Translations under genes and position numbers: made by a program
Shown: piece by piece, positions 59,994 to 64,000 of the stretch
How positions within the stretch are numbered: the stretch's first letter is position 1
Layout of the letters: each line of letters begins with the position of its first letter
Notes under the pieces: model-generated
Database searches by the model: none
What the model was told of the DNA's origin: nothing
What the model saw: the letters and a program-made list of their open reading frames with translations, nothing else
Assembly (NCBI GenBank): GCA_963931925.1
Contig: OZ007582.1
Span: 30,518,429 to 30,582,428, forward strand
Reading direction: 5' to 3'
Origin: Onchidella celtica
Lineage: Eukaryota; Mollusca; Gastropoda; Systellommatophora; Onchidiidae
DNA: 64,000 bases

Positions 59994-61110
59994 CTTGCGG
60001 GCATCTGCAGGGCATTCAAATTACCGAAACAAAATAAATATGAAAGTGGAATTAGGCCTAGTTTGTCAAACAATGCTGTTTGGAGATAAAGAGACTAGGC
60101 ACCATTTGCACCTATTGAAATAAAATCAATTTAATTGTTGAATGAAATCTTTTCCAAGAGGTATTCATTTGACTCTGATAAAAAGAATTAGATCTAATTT
60201 AAAGTTAAATTCGACATTTTGTTGTTTAAGACGCCACCATCTATACTCTCCATAGAAGTAGGAAACTCTCTGACGCCACCGATGTTTTGGACCAACCTAA
60301 TATTTAAAAACTAGGATCACCGAGCAAAATTTGCGATTGAAACCATTAGAGCCCGGTGAACAATAATTTTTTTTAAGAATAATAAATTATTAAGCTTATT
60401 ATCCATTAGGCCTATCCAATTTGCTCATGCAGGAAGGCAGCCATCACATGTTGAACATATTTCTGTTGTGTGATTTTGCTTGATTAGAGCAAGGGGGAAT
60501 TAGTCTAGTTTCCAACAAATGAAGATATTACCTTATTTATACTAAAGATAAAAAAAACTAAAGGGAAATAGGTGCCTAGGGGAAAAAAAGGACAACCAGA
60601 AAAAAACACGGTATAAAAAACAACATTGGTTCATTAGTATGTGTCATTCTGGCTGAAACCATTGATTGAGAAAAAAAAAATGGATCCTAGTTCAGAAGTT
60701 CGAGTTACTGTCATACGAGTGTCTTTTGTTTAAGATGAGATAAGAATCACTTTATCATTCCACGAGAGAAATTCTCTTTTCACAGAGCGTTTAGAACGCA
60801 TGCACGTTACACACGTCTTACGTACCTAAAGCATCATTACATAAACACATAAACACATATCACAACTCAATAAATTCAATAACAGGCTTACGTGAAGTGA
60901 CGGTAAGGAACCTTGGTGAAATATGGCAAACATCTAGTTAAGTTACTGACTGAAGATGATATCCATCAAAGTTGATGAGCCTAATTATTTGAAAGCACAG
61001 TCCACATTATAAATCTTGTAGTCAGTTGGAGACTACGTGTCTGAACACAGTATGTTCTTTTACAGCTTTGAGTGCCGCAGTTAAAATTACACAACAATTT
61101 TATATAACAC

Positions 61111-61136
61111 ACACTCTCTGTCTCTCTGTCTCTCTG

Positions 61137-61178
<42 letters not shown>
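61111..61178. repeat. TCTG/TC microsatellite
   Basis: CTCTGTCTCTCTGTCTC...TCTCTCTC run. Confidence 0.9.
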
Positions 61179-61631
61179 ATATCTTCATGATGTTTGGATC
61201 TTGTTTGTTGTTGTTGTTCCTCGTTAGAACTTATTCTACCTCCACCCCAACATCCCACCACCTCCCACATTTCCCACAAATGCGAGCCAGTGCTTTTAAA
61301 AAGACAGTGAAATTTACGTTTAAAACCTCGCCTTGACCATGAGAAAGTTATTTTGTGTCGTTTTTATTGTTGCTGTTATTGTTGTTCTTGATGTTGCTGT
61401 TGTTTTGTTCGGGGGGGGGGGGGGGGGGTAATATCGACCATCGATAAATTGAGAAGATTTACTTGTAAGTATTATCCAAATACGTCAATGGTTCACAGAC
61501 ATCACCTACAGCATGCTTAGCGCCACTGTGATTCATGGGATAATCCATGTCAAGACCATATCAACAAATACTAATCACAACTCCATTTTGTCCAAAGCTT
61601 CCCTGGCGTCAATGGTAGAAACCTCTCTTAA

Positions 61632-61865
61632 CTGATTCACCCCCATGAGCTGCTCTCAGCGGTGCATACGAAAAAGCATTCAGTTCAAATGTTGCATGAA
61701 AATTACACACACTCACACAAGAATGTCTGTTTTTAAATTTCCAATAATTTAACATTTTTCTGTATTTAACAATATTTTCACATAGCCTTACCACTGATCC
61801 TTGACTTTCAGAATGGGTATTATGAGAGTTGTCATCATCTTGAGAAAACATTAGGAGTGAGTCAG
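61632..61865. mobile_element. MITE-like element with one TTAA
   Basis: Left end TTAACTGATTCACCCCC and right end GAGTGAGTCAGTTATA are inverted relatives. The right TTAA appears mutated to TTAT. The ends resemble 46206-46436. Confidence 0.45.
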
Positions 61866-62655
61866 TTATAGTATTCTATTCACTCTCCGGAAGAATGAAA
61901 AAGAGCTGTGTTCAAAGACCATCTGGCTTGAATGGAAAACAAAAAGAAAAAATAAGTCAGCGGTGCCAACCATATCTCGAAATGCAATGTTTACACTTGG
62001 TATTAGTGCTGAATCGACAACAACAAAAATACTGAACAAATCATGCGTGTAGCCATAGCACTCGTACGTTACATGGTACTGAGCTATAGGTGAGCAGAGA
62101 ATACAAATCAGTCTTTTCTCTCTTCGGCTTTGTAATTAGACCAAGGTCTAGGAAAAAATCTTAAATAACTATAAATTTAGAAAAAACAAAGCTTCATTAT
62201 ACACAACTGAACTTGTGTCCAATTTAAACTACTTTCAAAATAGACATGCTCACAACACAAAACAAACAGGAGATAATAATTGTGACTACTGTTCTGTCAA
62301 AATAAATAAATAAATAACATACCAAAAAAAAGTGTGCCGTTTGAATATGTGGTTGCGAGAGCACTTTTCCCGTGACATGGACGATCCTAAGTCTAATACT
62401 AAGTACCAGTTGCCCCTTAAGATCTAAGGAAGTAGGTTCTAATCCGTATGTTTTGTCCGGCCTACCCCCGACCAAACTCCACCCCGACTCTCAGTCCCTC
62501 AGAAGCGCCTTAAGGGAGGAAATCTCGCCAGACCCTAAGCTTTACAGGTTGATTGGGCATCACCAGCCGTGTGAGTACCTTGGTCGACCGTCGACCTCGA
62601 CGCTACATGGAAGCAGGAGCCAGTAACCACCCGGGTTTCCCCTAAGTGGCTGTTC

Positions 62656-63073
62656 TGTACTATTAATGATTTGAGGTCTTTATTTTAGGAGGTTCGCTGC
62701 CCTTGGCATTTACACCTCACTTTACTTGTTTTATTATTTCTTGTTCTGGCGGGGGGGGGGGGGGGGGGGGAGATGATATGGATAAATTTTAATCTATTAA
62801 TTTCAATTTTGCCCGGGCAGCGGCCTTTCGGCCTGCTCTTTACGATTTCCAACTGCCAAGGTATCTTTAACGTGCGCAACGTGCACACGAGCCCTCCGAA
62901 TTTTTTCGTCCTTATCCGAGAAGACTAGGTACTCGATCCTACCCCCCAATAGGACCAGGGACTTGAAAATATGAGAAAAATCCACTTTCCAACATGCCTG
63001 CACTGCCCGGGTTTAGAACCCGGGATCCTTGGCATGAGAGGCGAGCACCTTGCCTCTAGACCACCTTGTCCCC
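62656..63073 (-). mobile_element. SINE tandem array, unit 1
   Basis: A complete 418-bp unit from TGTACTATTAATGATTTGAG to the tRNA-like head ending GACCACCTTGTCCCC, with a G-run near 62752. Same family as 53262-53634. Confidence 0.85.
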
Positions 63074-63495
63074 TGTACTATTAATGATTTGAGGTCTTTA
63101 TTTTAGGAGGTTCGCTGCCCTTGGCATTTACACCTCACTTTACTTGTTTTATTATTTCTTGTTCTGGCGGGGGGGGGGGGGGGGAGGGGGGGAGATGATA
63201 TGGATAAATTTTAATCTATTAATTTCAATTTTGCCCGGACAGCGGCCTTTCGGCCTGCTCTTTACGATTTCCAGCTGCCAAGGTATCTTTAACGTGCACA
63301 ACGTGCACACGGGCCCTCCGAATTTTTTCGTCCTTATCCGAGAAGACTAGGTACTCGATCCTACCCCCCAATAGGACCAGGGACTTGAAAATATGAGAAA
63401 AATCCACTTTCCAACATGCCTGCACTGCCCGGGTTTAGAACCCGGGACCCTTGGCATGAGAGGCGAGCACCTTGCCTCTAGACCACCTTGTCCCC
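63074..63495 (-). mobile_element. SINE tandem array, unit 2
   Basis: A 422-bp unit almost identical to unit 1, joined directly to it with no target-duplication spacer. Confidence 0.85.
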
Positions 63496-63716
63496 TGTAC
63501 TATTAATGATTTGAGGTCTTTGTTTTAGGAGGTTCGCTGCCCTTGGCATTTACACCTCACTTTACTTGTTTTATTATTTCTTGTTCTGGCGGGGGGGGGG
63601 GGGTGGGGGGGAATGATATGGATAAATTCTTAATCTATTAATTTCAATTTTGCCCGGGCAGCGGCCTTTCGCCTGCTCTTTACGATTTCCAACTGCCAAG
63701 GTATCTTTAACTTTTT
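63496..63716 (-). mobile_element. SINE tandem array, truncated unit 3
   Basis: Starts like units 1 and 2 and stops within the body at GGTATCTTTAAC, lacking the tRNA head. A degenerate restart (TGTACTATTAATAAATTTGG) follows at about 63727. Confidence 0.8.
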
Positions 63717-64000
63717 TTACTCTCTGTACTATTAATAAATTTGGGTTTTTCTTATATGACACAGAATCCACACATTGTCTGCCGTTATGGGTTTGACCTC
63801 ATTATGCATAAACTCATATATTAAATTTATTTCTTTATTAACCTTACTCAAAACGTTTCGTTTTCATTCAAACACTTGGGTTTATCATTTTTTTCTTAAA
63901 GATATGCGCCTCTTAATAAACAGGCTTCAAGATTTTGCAGTTTCAAAATGTTAACGACTCAAGAACATGATTATCTACCTTTGCCCTTGACACTGTCTTG
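63717..64000. other. Right-edge sequence
   Basis: AT-rich, with a degenerate SINE start and no recognisable gene. Confidence 0.4.

Larger units (their letters stand above)
55965..59896 (-). other. PHF14 intron 1
   Basis: 3.9 kb. Contains a short tandem repeat of ATAACCAG and TTATC units (56515-56602), inverted GGCCTCC/ATATTGGCC segments at 57225-57330, and the MITE at 58712-59412. No other coding exon was recognised. Confidence 0.6.
59994..62655 (-). other. Region upstream of the PHF14 start codon
   Basis: A candidate splice acceptor CCCTGCAG ends about 60005-60004, implying an upstream non-coding exon. I see no gene in this region. It holds a TC/TG microsatellite (61111-61178), a G-run near 61410, and a MITE-like element at 61632-61865. 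A low-copy segment at 62370-62640 could not be identified. Confidence 0.4.

Overview
The window is animal genomic DNA, AT-rich and full of transposons. It is most likely from a mollusc: the mix of Gmr1-like LTR elements, a RAG1-N-like DNA transposon, tRNA-derived SINEs and TTAA-flanked MITEs fits, but the species is inferred, not proven.

Almost the whole window is one host gene on the minus strand, an orthologue of PHF14 (PHD finger protein 14, a nuclear chromatin reader). I assembled 24 coding exons by reading splice junctions, from the start codon at 59993-59991 to the stop at 570-568. They total 2787 bp (928 codons plus stop), and every phase matches. The protein has an acidic N-terminus, a PHD finger, an extended PHD module, a coiled coil, two more PHD fingers and a basic tail.

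The introns are swollen by mobile DNA. Intron 22 holds element E1 (1567-11066), a Gmr1-like Ty3/gypsy element whose integrase lies upstream of reverse transcriptase; its reading frame is broken twice. Intron 11 holds E2 (23341-28377), which keeps the leader and 3' end of the same superfamily but has no coding region, so it must be mobilised in trans. Intron 8 holds a nested stack: a short inverted-repeat element contains a 4 kb DNA transposon (31681-43747; termini CAC...GTG, 4-bp duplication TACT), and that contains E3 (31933-39946), a Gmr1-like element with one continuous 1491-codon gag-pol frame. The DNA transposon encodes an intact 955-residue protein that joins a RAG1-like N-terminal zinc region to a RAG1/Transib/Chapaev-like DDE core. 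A solo LTR related to E1 lies in intron 6.

All three LTR elements have perfect 5-bp target duplications and nearly identical paired LTRs, so they are young. Despite different LTRs they share a leader block of about 100 nt and repeated small hairpins (CAGTG...CACTG) upstream of gag. This shared leader is the best candidate for an undescribed cis-acting retrotransposition system.

Smaller repeats include TTAA-bounded MITEs, a pair of TA-flanked MITEs, a SINE family (one copy split by an RTE-like LINE tail, and a tandem array at the right edge), a tRNA-headed SINE with a 17-bp target duplication, and two intronic minisatellites that multiply 5' splice-site motifs. The first coding exon begins just after a likely splice acceptor, so a non-coding 5' exon and the promoter are probably further right or outside the window.
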